Assembly: GCA_038025085.1 (NCBI GenBank) | Contig: CM076147.1 | Location: forward strand, 10,264,001-10,328,000 | Source: Tetragonia tetragonoides | Taxonomy: Eukaryota; Streptophyta; Magnoliopsida; Caryophyllales; Aizoaceae | Direction: 5' to 3' | DNA length: 64,000 bases | Shown here: piece by piece, positions 20,524 to 31,822 of the stretch | How the letters are laid out: every line of letters starts with the position of its first letter | Position numbering within the stretch: position 1 is the stretch's first letter | Notes under the pieces: model-generated | What the model saw: the letters and a program-made list of their open reading frames with translations, nothing else | What the model was told of the DNA's origin: nothing | Databases searched by the model: none | Program-made: the position numbers and the translations under genes

Positions 20524-23500
20524 CTTATTGCTTTGAATTTAGCTGTACCTTTTCTGTTTATGTTTTTTATATCAGTTAATGGTGTTCCCCTTCCACTCAG
20601 AAGTCAGAATTGGTTGAATTTATGCTATCTATAGGTTCATTTGGGTCAAGGGTTAGTGATTTGATTGTGATTTCAGATTTATGATACTTATTGTTATCTC
20701 AATCGGCCATCGATTTATTTGATTGACAATGTTCGACTTATTTCTTCAGTAATTTTGTTGGTTTAAATCATTAACAATACTTCTAAAATGATTTTTATTC
20801 GTATAGTTTTGGAATTTAGGTAGTGCTATCTGGTTATAAAGGGCGTGAAAGAGGAGGTACCTATTTTTGTTCTTCCTCTTTTCCTTTTTTTCCTTCCGAG
20901 TTCATTTATCTGAACTAAATTGTTTGTCAAATGTGCATGTTTTTAGTCTAAAAATTCATCCTTGTGGGTTTAGTTTTAGAATTTCAACCAGGTGTGTAAG
21001 TGTTTATGATTTAGAAACTAGTTGAACTTATTATCCAGAAGATTCGATCTCGTTTCAAAGCCAAATGCATGGTAGAATTGCCCAAGTAATTGCATTGTTC
21101 AACCTAAAACCTTGGGATTATTTGAAGTGTACAAACTGTTCTTCTGTAGCTGATGGTTCGACCTTGTTCTCCTATGATTGCAAGATCTAAAGATTGTGTT
21201 CATAGTCTGATATGTTTTAGTGATCTTTCTGCATTATGTCAAAAATTTTAATGCTGAATTACCTAGAACAGTCAAATAAGCACATATGAATGTACTTGTG
21301 TAGGTTGAACTCATAGCTACATTTTTGAACCAGGAATAAGTAGCATTGACCTAGTTACGGACAACAAAAAGCATTTCCTCATACTTCTTTAGTAGAACAT
21401 AGTCGAAAACCACTGAAAGCATTCACACCACCAGTTGCAAGTTTGGGTTGTTGCATGACCAGTGTGTTGTGGTTTTTAGACTCTCTTCTCTTCAAATTTT
21501 CTGGGTTTGTTGTTGAGAGCTATTCGTACTGATACATAATCTGTCAAGTATATTGTGTTATTGCATTGTTGAGCTGCAATTGAGTTTGTGTCTGGGGCAA
21601 GTTGCCGTCATTCCGAAATTTTAGACTGTCATTTGGTATTTTGAACTATTTACATATTGTTTGTGTTGAAGTGTAGTTATTGTAGTTTTGAGATCAAACA
21701 TTGGGGCCCTCAATACAGAGCACTTGTTGCCCCTGATTCCATAGCTTATGATGTTAGCCGTTGCATTATTATGTTACTATAAATAGTTAGATTTGTACTT
21801 TTTTGTCTTTTGTGTTTGGTATTTGGATTGCAATGCATAGCCTGTTGGCTACTGAAAAAAGCCTTTTACTTATCTGTTTTGCAACTTGTTATGATAGGAT
21901 GGACATAAACAGATGTGCAAGCAATTGAAGATAGGCAATTTTCAGTTCAATAGCAGAAGGTAGCAGCCATCGTCCGTTTCAGGTATTGTTTGCCTTTTTC
22001 TTTTTTTCTCTGGTTTCGTTCACACGACGAGCAAGTATGAAGCAAATGAGGTAGTTGGATCCTCCTTTATTCAAAACAATTCATGTAATAAATCTTCTAT
22101 AATTGATGAGAAGTTGAGCATATATCAAGGTACATGTAATGCTGCTATGTGTTGTGTAACAAGGATCAATTTACTTGTTTCTTTAGGTGGTAATCTTATG
22201 ATCCATTGTGTGCTGCGTGGTTAACTTTTCTTGAGGGTATAGTAGTTCATTTTTTTAAGTTTACCTTGTGTTCTTTTTAGATTGATTGGTGAGTAGAAAC
22301 TCATTGTGATTTGTTTTTGTATATGCAGGTACTTGAACGCCATCCAAGTGTCATGATAACAAGCAACGGATAGAGCATATACGAATGTATCTTTAGATAC
22401 AACTTAGTTATTAATTCTAGTTGAAGTTGTGTTTTGACTAATAAATAGATTTTGGGGCTGTTTGCCTTTGTTTCTTGATATGAAAGTGAGGAATTCTAAT
22501 GGAAATATCACAATGTACAGTATTAATTTTGATATATAATTTCAAGTTCTACTATTTACTTTGCCACATCTTCTGTTACATTTTTATCTTATATTTGTGA
22601 GTTTATAGTACAAAATAACAATAACAACGTGCACTATTAAGTTAATATAGAAAATAAAAACACCAAGAAAATGTGCGAATGACACCAAAAAGCGTCGAGA
22701 ATATGGCGCAAAAGCTCATTGGGGTTGGCGGAATTTTATGCTTGTGGACGAAAAAAAGCGTCGAGATTTTCATCATTGCGACACAAAAAAGCGTCAGGAT
22801 TGTTCATGATTTTGACGCCAAAAAGCGCCGAGAATTTCTCGACACTGAATTTCTCGACGCTTTTAAAATCGTCGATATTTTATTTCTCGGCGCTTTTTTG
22901 CGTCGGGAAAACAGTAAAAAAAGCGTCATAAAATAACGTGTTTTCTAGTAGTGATAATATTAGAAATTGAACATCGCCATAAATAAACATTAATTAGCAT
23001 ATGAACTAATTAATTAACGAAACTTCATAAACTTATCATACTCAATATAATTCATATTTACAGTGAAGAATATATTTCAAATTCTCATAATTAACGACGA
23101 TATAATTTAATCATGCTTCGCATAATAAATTCACAATAATAATCAATTAGCACATAACACATCAAAATAGTTTTGATGGGCTTTGGAAAGAGGTAGGCAC
23201 AATCACTTACCTAACAAACACTCACTATGCAGTAGGTAACTTTGCTAATCACAACCCAATCACGCTTGTCCGTTTGGTCCTAATTAAAAACAATTACCGA
23301 GACATAATTAATAAATACGAAAATCTAAACAGTACTGAAACTGTAAACTAATATTTTTATTAAATTCCTTGATGTATTACAACCAATCTAGGCTTTTGAA
23401 AATCTGGATTCGGACTCCGAACGAGTACAGAAAAATAAAAAACATTATTGAAAAATACTTAAAATACGAAATTAATTAAAACGAAAATATTAAACGAAAC

Positions 23501-23954
23501 CCTAATCGGGTTTTCGAGTCTAGGCCGTGATACACCAAGCATGGAGACCCACGACCTAGCCCATCACCAAGACCACCACCCACCGACCACCATGGTCGGC
23601 GGTGGATCGCAGGAGCACTAGCGACGGAGGAGAGAGAGAGAGTGAGAGAGATCGTGAAAGAGAGAGAGTTCACGAGGGGGAGAGAGAGTTCACGAGGGGG
23701 AGAGAGAGCGACTGAGAGGGGGAGAAGCGACGGGCAAGGTCCCGTCGCATCGGCCACTCGCCGGCGACCTCCTATGCCCGGCCTGGTGGCGCGGCGGTGG
23801 CGTGACATTCGCGCCTCGACGAAAACAGGGGAGGGGGAAAACAGAGTACGGGGAGAGAGAAAGGAAAAGAGAGAGAAAGAAAGAGAGGGGGAAGGGCGGC
23901 TCACCGGCGGGAGGAAGAGGAGGCAGTGCTGGCCTGGTGGCTGGCGACAGCAGG

Positions 23955-23955
<1 letters not shown>

Positions 23956-24006
<51 letters not shown>
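23956..24006. repeat. (GA)n microsatellite in solo LTR
   Basis: A run of about 25 GA units (CT on the LTR's sense strand) lies just downstream of its TATA box, within the presumed transcribed leader. It makes long Ser-Leu or Arg-Glu frames that are not genes. Confidence 0.95.
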
Positions 24007-24010
<4 letters not shown>

Positions 24011-24962
24011 AATTGGGGCTTTTGGCTCAGTTTTGTAAACTGATCAACTGATCCATCTCTTAGCTTATATAGGTGCTTAGTCAAGGAAAGTCAAACCGTT
24101 AATATTAATATTATTATGGCTTAGTTTGAGTAAATCGAATCATTAAATAAATATACGATTTAAATCTCCGAAACTATTTGTAAATGAATTATAAATCGAT
24201 ATAATAATTATAGAAAATATTGGGGTATCACAAACCTGGATGTTCTATTCGAACGGGACTAGTAGAATTGGAATTGCTCTTCAATCTTGGGTGCTAGGTT
24301 GGGTGCAATGGCTTGCTTGAGTCTTCCAAATCTGAATACTCTATGATTAGGAGAAATTTGTGCTCTCAATGCTCTCAAAATTATAAACTGACCAACTCTC
24401 TCAAAAGAGGGTAAAAAGGAGTATTTATATTTAATAGCTCTTACGACTGGGATGAAAGAGAATGAGTTCTTTTGTGTTGTATATTAAGATAAAGCACCCA
24501 AATTCTTTGTTTGCATTCATTTAAGTGAGAAACTACACCAAGGATGTTTACAAGTACAAACAAGCTTCAACTCAAGCTTTTGAATGCATTTACGCGTTTT
24601 AACAGCTCATACGACTAGGGTGAAAGAGATTGAGTTAGGGGACGGAATTAGGGGCCTAGGGTAAGAAACCCGGCACCAAACTCGGCCCAGTCAAAAAAGC
24701 AGGCCCAGCGGCTGCCCAGAGGGCCCCTGCTGTCACGCGTGTGCCGCCGGGCTGACAGCCGTCAGCCGCTGGGCCTGGAGGCTCGCGCGTGCCTAAGGTT
24801 TTTTGACTTTTTGTGCTCAGTAAATTACGAAATTGCCCTTGGGCTGACCAGGGGGTCGGGATTGAGCGGTTTTGACCCAAATCTATTGATCCGGGAACCT
24901 AATTGAGGCAAAGTCAAAGGCGTTGGAAACCTTATAATAAGGCTATCCAAAGACTGAGGTTT

Positions 24963-26531
24963 TGTAGACGCCAAAAAAGCGTCTTCATATTTCTCCGCAA
25001 AAGCCCGATGATGAAAGGAGTAATTTATAAACTTGAACTGCTATTTTTGCTTTAATAGTTATGATAAGGTCTCAAGTTTTTCCTTCGAACACTCCTTCAT
25101 TCCATTTAATTCAAAATAACCTTTCAAGAGCTTTCCATTGCTTCCTTCCGTGTCCAAATAAGATTCCACACCTAAGAGTTATGGCCAAACAAAGTTTAGG
25201 GTCAAAACAGATGTAGCCGAATACTATGGACCGTGTTTCCACCCTCATTTGGGAGTTCATTGGATTGAATTAATTTGTGAGCCTTATAGTTTTGTATTCC
25301 TTATTCAAATAGCTTTCCAATGACATATCATGAGCCCACACCACATTCCCAACCAAGGAGGTACGAGCCCAACATTGATGCATACTCCAAAACTGACATC
25401 TCCTTACTCTTTCGGGTATATATCGAGATCCATAAACAATTTGGGACTAAAACCAAAACCATTTGAAAGTAGACGTAATAATATTTCCAACGCATATTGA
25501 ATCATCCGATTTGGAGCCCAAAGGAGTGAGATATGGCCCGGACAAAATCCAGCTGGCAAGGTGACAGCCGTCAGCGACCCTGAAATAAGTCCCAGGGCCG
25601 CTAGCATCGCTGACTTCCCTTCGGACCCGGCTCATTTTTGAAGCCCGTCTCATTTTTCAGCTCAAATTTTGCCGTCAATCCTACCTCCCTCGCCTATATA
25701 AACAACCCTTCACCCTCAGTTCAAAACACATAGTCTACAGTTGACACCCTCTATTCTCAGTAGTATTGACTCCGAGCTTCTCCCTCTTTCTTCCATAAAC
25801 AATTATATTCTATTCTCGGGAGTATTGACACTCAGCTTCCCCCTCTTTCTTTACATGAGATCTATTTTTACTATTCAATTGTCAAATATAGCCTACAATT
25901 CAGGTACAAATTCCTGAGGGCTTAAATTAAATTAATTGCTTAACTGTTTATTTTCCAGTAGTCATAATGTAGATATCATGCTAGAATAACGTTTTATTGC
26001 TTCCTAAATATTGTCTGTATAGTCGTTGTGTTGCTCAACTTGTCAATCGAATGCATGTCTAAATAAGGGTCAATAATAAATGTTGTGATGCTTTTGATAA
26101 ACCAATTAATTGTCTAAGTCTAGGTTGTTAATCCGGTTTTGTGTGGGAATTATGTCTTTAAATTATTAAGCAAACTTGAGTTACTAGAGGCCGTCATAAT
26201 ACGGGCGAGTTGGGTGCCTAACACCTTCCCACCTCGTACATTCGCCCCCGAACCTATTATTCTTGGGTACTCATATGTTCTATATGAGCGGGAGTCTTTC
26301 TAAGGAAAACATGATTAGTTCACTTATCGCGCTGTTGGGTTGTCCATTCAGTTTGTCCCTTCGATAAAACGCCGATAGCAGATTTGTGACCTCTTTCGTG
26401 GTTTTTATTCAATTCAAGTCTTTTCAAAATCCTTTCTAACTCGACGGTTCCTAGAACTTATCTAAACTCCCCAGCTTACAAATTTTCTATAAGGACGCAC
26501 TCCGTGGCCGTAGAAATCCCGGGTCCTTACA
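24963..26531 (+). mobile_element. E2 5' LTR
   Basis: It starts TGTAGACGCCAAAAAAGCG and ends GGTCCTTACA. A TATA box CTATATAAAC is at 25694-25703, preceded by AGCGGC/GCCGCTAG-type words near 25560-25610. The duplicated phrase CTATTCTC(AG/GG)AGTATTGAC(...)AGCTTC occurs at about 25750 and 25810, downstream of the TATA. Confidence 0.93.
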
Positions 26532-26532
26532 G

Positions 26533-26550
26533 TGGCGACTTCACTGGGGA
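26533..26550 (+). promoter_or_regulatory. E2 primer binding site
   Basis: TGGCGACTTCACTGGGGA begins one base after the LTR end. It is complementary to the 3' end of a tRNA-Arg with a single mismatch to the usual TGGCGACTCCACTGGGGA. Confidence 0.9.
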
Positions 26551-28110
26551 TTTATTTAAGAGGGCGAGACTTGAAAGTCAAGTTTGCTTAATTGATTAAT
26601 AACATGTTCCATATTTTGCATCATTTGCATGTGCCTTGGCACGACCTTTTGACCCTTATCGACCCTCGAGAAAGTTTGTGTCGCAACTCGTAGACAACCC
26701 GTATATCTAAAGGAATATACAGTTGTCCTATCGTGCAAATTGACGCTTCCTCACCCATGACTCATCAATCCTTGTTGGTGAAAAAGAATTACAATTGATG
26801 TGTCGACCATCCGTCGAACGGAAATTGTAATTTGTCGTCGTAACCTTACAGGAGCCAAAAGCCTCTAACCCACATTCGTGCATTCGCTTGCTTGTTGTGC
26901 ATGTGTCGTTCTAATGCCCGTCTGATCACATGTTTGCCTATAAACTGCGTTGTTATTATGCTTGCATGAATGCATGAATACCGTGGCTATGTGCCAACAT
27001 GTACTTACGTGCTAGGAGTCATTTCTTTTATTTTTAGCTAGTTCCTAATGCCCCAAAATGGTGCGTGAATTCTATTCAATGAGCACTCGTTTCCCCGATG
27101 ATATATTTTCATATAGTGTCGAAGTTATGAACAATTTTTCTAGGACCTTTTAGCAAAAAAAAAAAAGGAGTCAGTCTTTCTAATTCTCCTCTCCCACTTT
27201 CTTCTTTTTCTTTTTTTTTTGTTTTGATGTAATTCAAATTCGACAAAAAAAAAAAAACAAAAAAATGGCGTTGAAAAAACAAAACGCCGAAAAAAAAAAG
27301 TTCGAAAAATAAAAAAAAATGCCAAAATTTTCTTTTTAATTTATTTATCCCATTTTCCATTTTCTTTGAGTCTAGAAAAATTTTAAAAAATAGGATAGTT
27401 CGTCTTTTTCTATTTTTCTCATTTTGTTCATCGACTTCATTTTTCCTTTGATATGAGGGAAAATAATCGGGCATTTAGGCTTAGGGTTTTATTTTCTTCT
27501 TTTTCATTTCTTTGCATTGCATTGTACGTATTAGACGCTCCATGCTAGGATTCATAATTAGTCGTCATGCTTGCATTGTCCTCATTTTGCATCTGCATTT
27601 GTACAAGGGTCCGAGTCTTGCATTCATCAATGTCTCCATTTGTTCATTACACCTCATACACTAGAAATCTAGACAAGTCATTCATTAAGTGCTCTAGGGT
27701 CATTCTAGGAAGCATCCATTCATTATCATACATGTCAAGGTCAGTCCGTCATGCATCTTGCATAATGTCATCATAACTCTGTTGTCACATTGTTGTCATC
27801 ATATAGACGTCCTTAGATTCATTCACCTTAGGGGCTATCTAGGGTCTTCTAAAAATCATGAGTCTTTGTTTTCAAGTCCTTTCTTTGGTGTCTTTCTAAG
27901 TTGAGATTTGTGTTTAGGATTGGAGGCTCGAGGAAGAACTACGGTGACAAAGGTTGAGCTCGATCACCCGGAAGATTGGTTCGTATACAAGCTACCTCCA
28001 AGACACCACCATATTCCAAAAGGCCATCACCCCATAATCCATCACCACGACAAAGCTCGCTACCACTCAATACATCCCTTACCTCACCAATCACACCCCC
28101 AAAATTCACC
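26551..28110 (+). other. E2 leader
   Basis: About 1.56 kb of noncoding sequence with T- and A-rich tracts near 27165-27330. No gene is recognisable. The long leader is normal for the Tat group and probably holds RNA packaging signals, although none can be pinpointed. Confidence 0.6.
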
Positions 28111-28860
28111 ATGGTCAAAACCACCGACGAGAGGCTTGATGAGCTCATGAGTGAGTTAGAAAGGGTGCGACTCAAGGTTGAAGATTTGGAAAAGAAGAAA
28201 GAGGATGAAGCAAGAATCCTCTCCGACTCCAACTCTGGGGAAGAAGGACCAAATGCCAAGCTGGCTAAGATTATTTCTGTGCTCGAAAACAGCGGCCTGT
28301 TTGCCAACTACCATGCTAATGTTGGTAAAGTCAATCCCAAAGTCAAGGGCCAGCTTCCAGCCAAGTTCTCCATGCCCGAGGTTCCGACATTCACCGGCAC
28401 TGATAATCCACAAGACCACCTCAAAGCCTTCACTACTTCCATGGGTTTAAAAGGAGTTGACGAAAATATCTACATTCACTTGTCCCCACAGACTCTTGAC
28501 GCCTCAACTCATCGTTGGTTCTACACCTTGAATTTGGAGGACTACCGCACTTGGTCAGATTTCAGTACAGTCTTCCTTGCACGCTACAAGGAAAATGTTG
28601 CTCTACCTATGACCCTTCGAGAGTTAGAGATCACCAAACAAGAAGAAGATGAGGGATTCACTGCCTTCTTTAGGCGTTGGAAGCTAAAGATAGCCGAACT
28701 GGTTGACCAACCTTCGCAAACTGATCAAATCCGCCAACTCCTCAATAACCTGCAACCTGCTTACAAGGAACCCCTCAAGTATCAAGAAATTTACTCCTAC
28801 AACCTGCTCTATGTTGTGAGCATCCTAATTGAAGATAACCTTCTTAAGAATTCCACTTAA
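28111..28860 (+). CDS. E2 Gag (capsid) protein, lacking a zinc knuckle
   Basis: The ATG in CACCATGG at 28111 opens 249 codons. Residues 1-45 are a charged coiled-coil-like helix (DELMSELERVRLKVEDLEKK). The capsid core follows: KFSMPEVPTFTG, NPQDHLKAF, a WFYTLNLEDYRTWSDF segment, FLARYKENV and LRELEITKQEEDEGFTAFFRRW, the hallmarks of plant Ty3 Gag. It aligns with E3 gag but stops at LLKNST, before the linker and the zinc knuckle. It also retains NPQDHLKAF, which E3 lost. The intact frame suggests recent selection or a recent origin. Confidence 0.9.
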   Translation: MVKTTDERLDELMSELERVRLKVEDLEKKKEDEARILSDSNSGEEGPNAKLAKIISVLENSGLFANYHANVGKVNPKVKGQLPAKFSMPEVPTFTGTDNPQDHLKAFTTSMGLKGVDENIYIHLSPQTLDASTHRWFYTLNLEDYRTWSDFSTVFLARYKENVALPMTLRELEITKQEEDEGFTAFFRRWKLKIAELVDQPSQTDQIRQLLNNLQPAYKEPLKYQEIYSYNLLYVVSILIEDNLLKNST

Positions 28861-29504
28861 GTCGTGAACAACGCGAGTATCTACAAGGGGCTGTCCTTCG
28901 TATCCCTATGAACAGCCTATGCTCGAGAAGTTGAAGAGAGTCGAAGTTTCCTAGTGTGCAAGTCTAGTTGAGTCCAGTCAAGTTTAATGATGTCTAGTTT
29001 GTATTTTCAATTCGTCCATAGAGTCTAGCTTACCTCTCGTGTAATGCTTTTCTTCGATTCAATAGAGATTGCATTTTGATTCCCATCATTGTTCTTTCTT
29101 CAATTCTATGACGAACTTAAGTTGCCTATGACGGAATAAAAAAAAATCAAAAAAAATAATTCAAAAGAGAGCCTTCATTATGGAAAACATCAAACAAAAA
29201 CTCCCTAATGATCATCCTCATAGAGGACCTACGGTTGAACCGTCCGTGCTGAGGATAGGAGGCATTCGTTTGGCACCTCACATCAATATCCTTTACTACC
29301 CTATACATCATTACCACTTGCAACCCTTTGAGCCTTAAATACATAGCCTTTCTTTTCTTAACCACATCATCCTTACCCGGGGAATGGATGTGTGCGACAT
29401 GGGAATAGAAGCAACCTTCTAGGCAAGGTGGACCAACCTACAAAAAGAGCCACCGAGAAAAAGACCAAGAAGAAGAGATAACTCGAAAGTTCAAGAGCAA
29501 AAAC

Positions 29505-29538
<34 letters not shown>

Positions 29539-31808
29539 GTCAAGAGCGATCAAAGATCCAAAAAAGTGCAAACACTTCAAGCACAATCAATCAATGGCCT
29601 TACCTAAACATAGGTCTCTTAGCCACCTTGCCCAGATCACAAGCTTCTATACCATCTAGCATACTTTGGGGAGGGGATTTACATTGAGTTTATTTGAGCC
29701 TTTATCCTTTCTTTGATACCTCAACCCAGCCTGACATTACAACCCAAAAGCCCTCCAAGAGGTACGACCATTCAATTGTATAGTGCTGAACTACGTTGGC
29801 CTGATTCCATAAACTGGATACGTAGGAAACCTCAAGGAGGTCCGGCCACGACAACCACTTTGTCACATGATCATAAGGAGTTTTCCTATTCCACCATTCT
29901 CATCTAAGGCTAAAAAAAAAATGAGCCCGGTAGGTTGAAAACCCGAAAGGGCGGCCTAGGCAAAAGTTAGGGCAACCAAAAAAATAATAATAAAACAAAT
30001 TCAACATCTTGAGGCAACTTAAATTTTCGAGGATTTAGAACATTGTTTCTCATGTAAGCGCTGTGTGGTCAGTCGTCTAGAGGTCATACTCATCACCTTT
30101 CTCGTAGGCTTGCACATAGACTTCCCAACTGGGGGCTTTTTTCAGAATGAGTCGGTTCTTTGTCCGCTACGTTCCAAGTTGGGCATTTCGTCCCCATACC
30201 TTAAGTTAGGATATTTTTTATCGCCGCATCAACACCCATAGCTCCTCGAGTAGGTCATAACCATCAAGAACCACACATCAAACTGGGGGCTGATTCTTCC
30301 TTGACTGCACCCAGTTTTGTCCACTTGTCTCATACTCTGCCAAGATCACCACAGGAATGAAATTCTTGATCACAAAAACTTTTCCCATATGAAGACCATC
30401 TTCAGACCCTATAGGAGAGTCGCGCATGTTAGGCTAGGCTGCATGGAGCTGTGAGTCAATAGAGTCTGCATACATCATATTCGCATAAGTACTAATAGAG
30501 TCGCCTTTAAAGGCATGCATGTATACATAATTTCTCAATGTCTTGAGTCCTTGCGTGTTTACATGTCAATTCCCCTTTTTCCCGTACATATTAATATGTC
30601 ATGTCTTGTGCATCTTGCCATGGTCAGTCGGGCATGTCCATTGCATCTTTTCTTATGTGCATATTTCCACTGCAGGTTTGAGTCTACCCGCTCTCCATCG
30701 AAACCAGCAAGCCCGGAACTCATGATCAAGCCCAGAAGCGACCTTCCGACTACAACCAAAATTGGAAATAACCTTCCAACAACAACCAAGCGCGCGGGCC
30801 CCCTGCTGTCCCACGACTTCCTTTTCAGCCCAGAAGCCGTTATTTCAGTCCGTTCACGGCAAAGATCAGTATCAAGCGCGCGGGAGCGAAGCACTCTGTC
30901 CCACAAATTCAAATTCGACAGTTGGCCCATTTTACGATACCAACTATTTTCAGGTAAAACTAACCTGTTTATTTTTGCAGGTCCCAAATACCGAAACTCG
31001 GATCTACACCGCAACGACTCTCACCGCCCGGAGCGCCCAAGTTATTTAATGAGCCAGAAAATTTTTATCGGCATTTACTAAGCAACTCAACACTACGAAT
31101 TTTGGGCCAGTCACTAATCGCTTAAGCTATTGCGGTTAAACTGCCCTTCTGCGAAACTACGAATTTGGGGTCTATTAATGGTCCCTTAAGCTATTGCGGT
31201 TAAACTGTCCCTCTGCGAGGTGACAAATTTTTGGGGTTAGTCAATGATCTCTTAAGCTATTGCGGTTAAACTATCCTTCCACGAGGTTACTACTTTTGTG
31301 TCAGTCAATGATTGCTTAAACTGTTGCGGTTATACTGTCCATTATTTTTATATGTTTCAGTCAATGATTGCTTAAACTATTGCATTTAAACTGTTCATAT
31401 GTCCTAACCACTTTACGGCCGATTATTTTTAATCGCGCTGTCTTGTTGACTTTTTTGTTTCTCGTACAGGGACGGGATCTCGACATCCCCCGAGCGGTGT
31501 TAGTCATTGTTTGTCAAAGCACTCTACGTTGATCATTCTCAAGGTATTACTAACTTTTTCATTCACTCTGAATACAGGTCCTCAGCAGACATTTAGATCA
31601 TCTACGAGCGGTGTTCTATCCTGCTACCATAACCTTTGTTTTCTCTTGTGTTCACACGGATTAAATCTTAGCACGCCACGAGCATGTACCAACTCAGGTT
31701 TGTCTTCATATGCATACATACTGTACACTCTCACACACCGTGTGCACATCAGCATCCTGCATGTCGCTTTCGGAATACTTTGATCTTCGCTTTTACTCAA
31801 GCTCTATC
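28861..31808 (+). other. E2 3' noncoding region
   Basis: About 2.9 kb between the gag stop and the polypurine tract. It replaces the whole of pol and I see no conserved domain on either strand. It holds an A-rich tract (29505-29530), five tandem repeats (31121-31396) and a segment near 31435-31640 that recurs at 42834-43024. The 188-codon frame at 30515 has an overlapping opposite frame and no family resemblance. Confidence 0.6.
31121..31396. repeat. Five degenerate tandem repeats of 56-66 bases
   Basis: The landmark CTTAAGCTATTGCGGTTAAA, or CTTAAACT(A/G)TTG, begins at 31121, 31185, 31251, 31315 and 31371. It is followed each time by a diverged CTGTCC...TCAATGAT stretch. The position before the polypurine tract is like that of the unrelated 66-base array in E1. 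Confidence 0.85.
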
Positions 31809-31822
31809 AAAGTGGGGGCTTC
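31809..31822 (+). promoter_or_regulatory. E2 polypurine tract
   Basis: AAAGTGGGGGCTTC lies directly before the 3' LTR and is identical in its core to the E1 tract at 7776-7789. Confidence 0.92.

Larger units (their letters stand above)
19687..22953. mobile_element. Non-autonomous CACTA transposon with captured gene sequence
   Basis: The right end read inward is CACTACTAGAAAACACG; the left end is CACTTACTAGAAAACGCG, with an extra T. Subterminal DNA at both ends is packed with TCTCGACGC and AAGCGTC words in both orientations, as expected for transposase-binding repeats of CACTA elements. It is about 3.27 kb and encodes no transposase. The flanks read ATAAT on both sides, although CACTA elements normally duplicate three bases. 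The interior carries gene-derived sequence (see 20446). Confidence 0.85.
18507..24232 (-). mobile_element. Solo Ty3-type LTR, carrying a CACTA insertion
   Basis: The ends are TGTAACACCCCCG (18507) and ...GGGGTATCACA (24232), with the duplication AACCT at 18502-18506 and 24233-24237. Without the CACTA element it is about 2.46 kb. On the minus strand it starts TGTGATACCCCAAT and has a TATA box CTATATAAGC near 24072. A CT-rich leader follows. No internal region or second LTR exists, so this is a recombination-derived solo LTR. Frames in 23476-24084 are low-complexity products of the GA repeat. Confidence 0.9.

Noticed and set aside
23476..24084. Ser-Leu-rich frame of 202 codons and Arg-Glu-rich frames opposite
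   Set aside because: Produced by the (GA)n microsatellite and GC-rich leader of a solo LTR.
27109..27474. Lys/Phe-rich minus-strand frame
   Set aside because: It reflects A/T homopolymers in the E2 leader.
30515..31081. 188-codon plus-strand frame in the E2 3' region
   Set aside because: An equally open frame lies opposite it, composition is unremarkable and no motif is seen. I could not support it as an extra gene.
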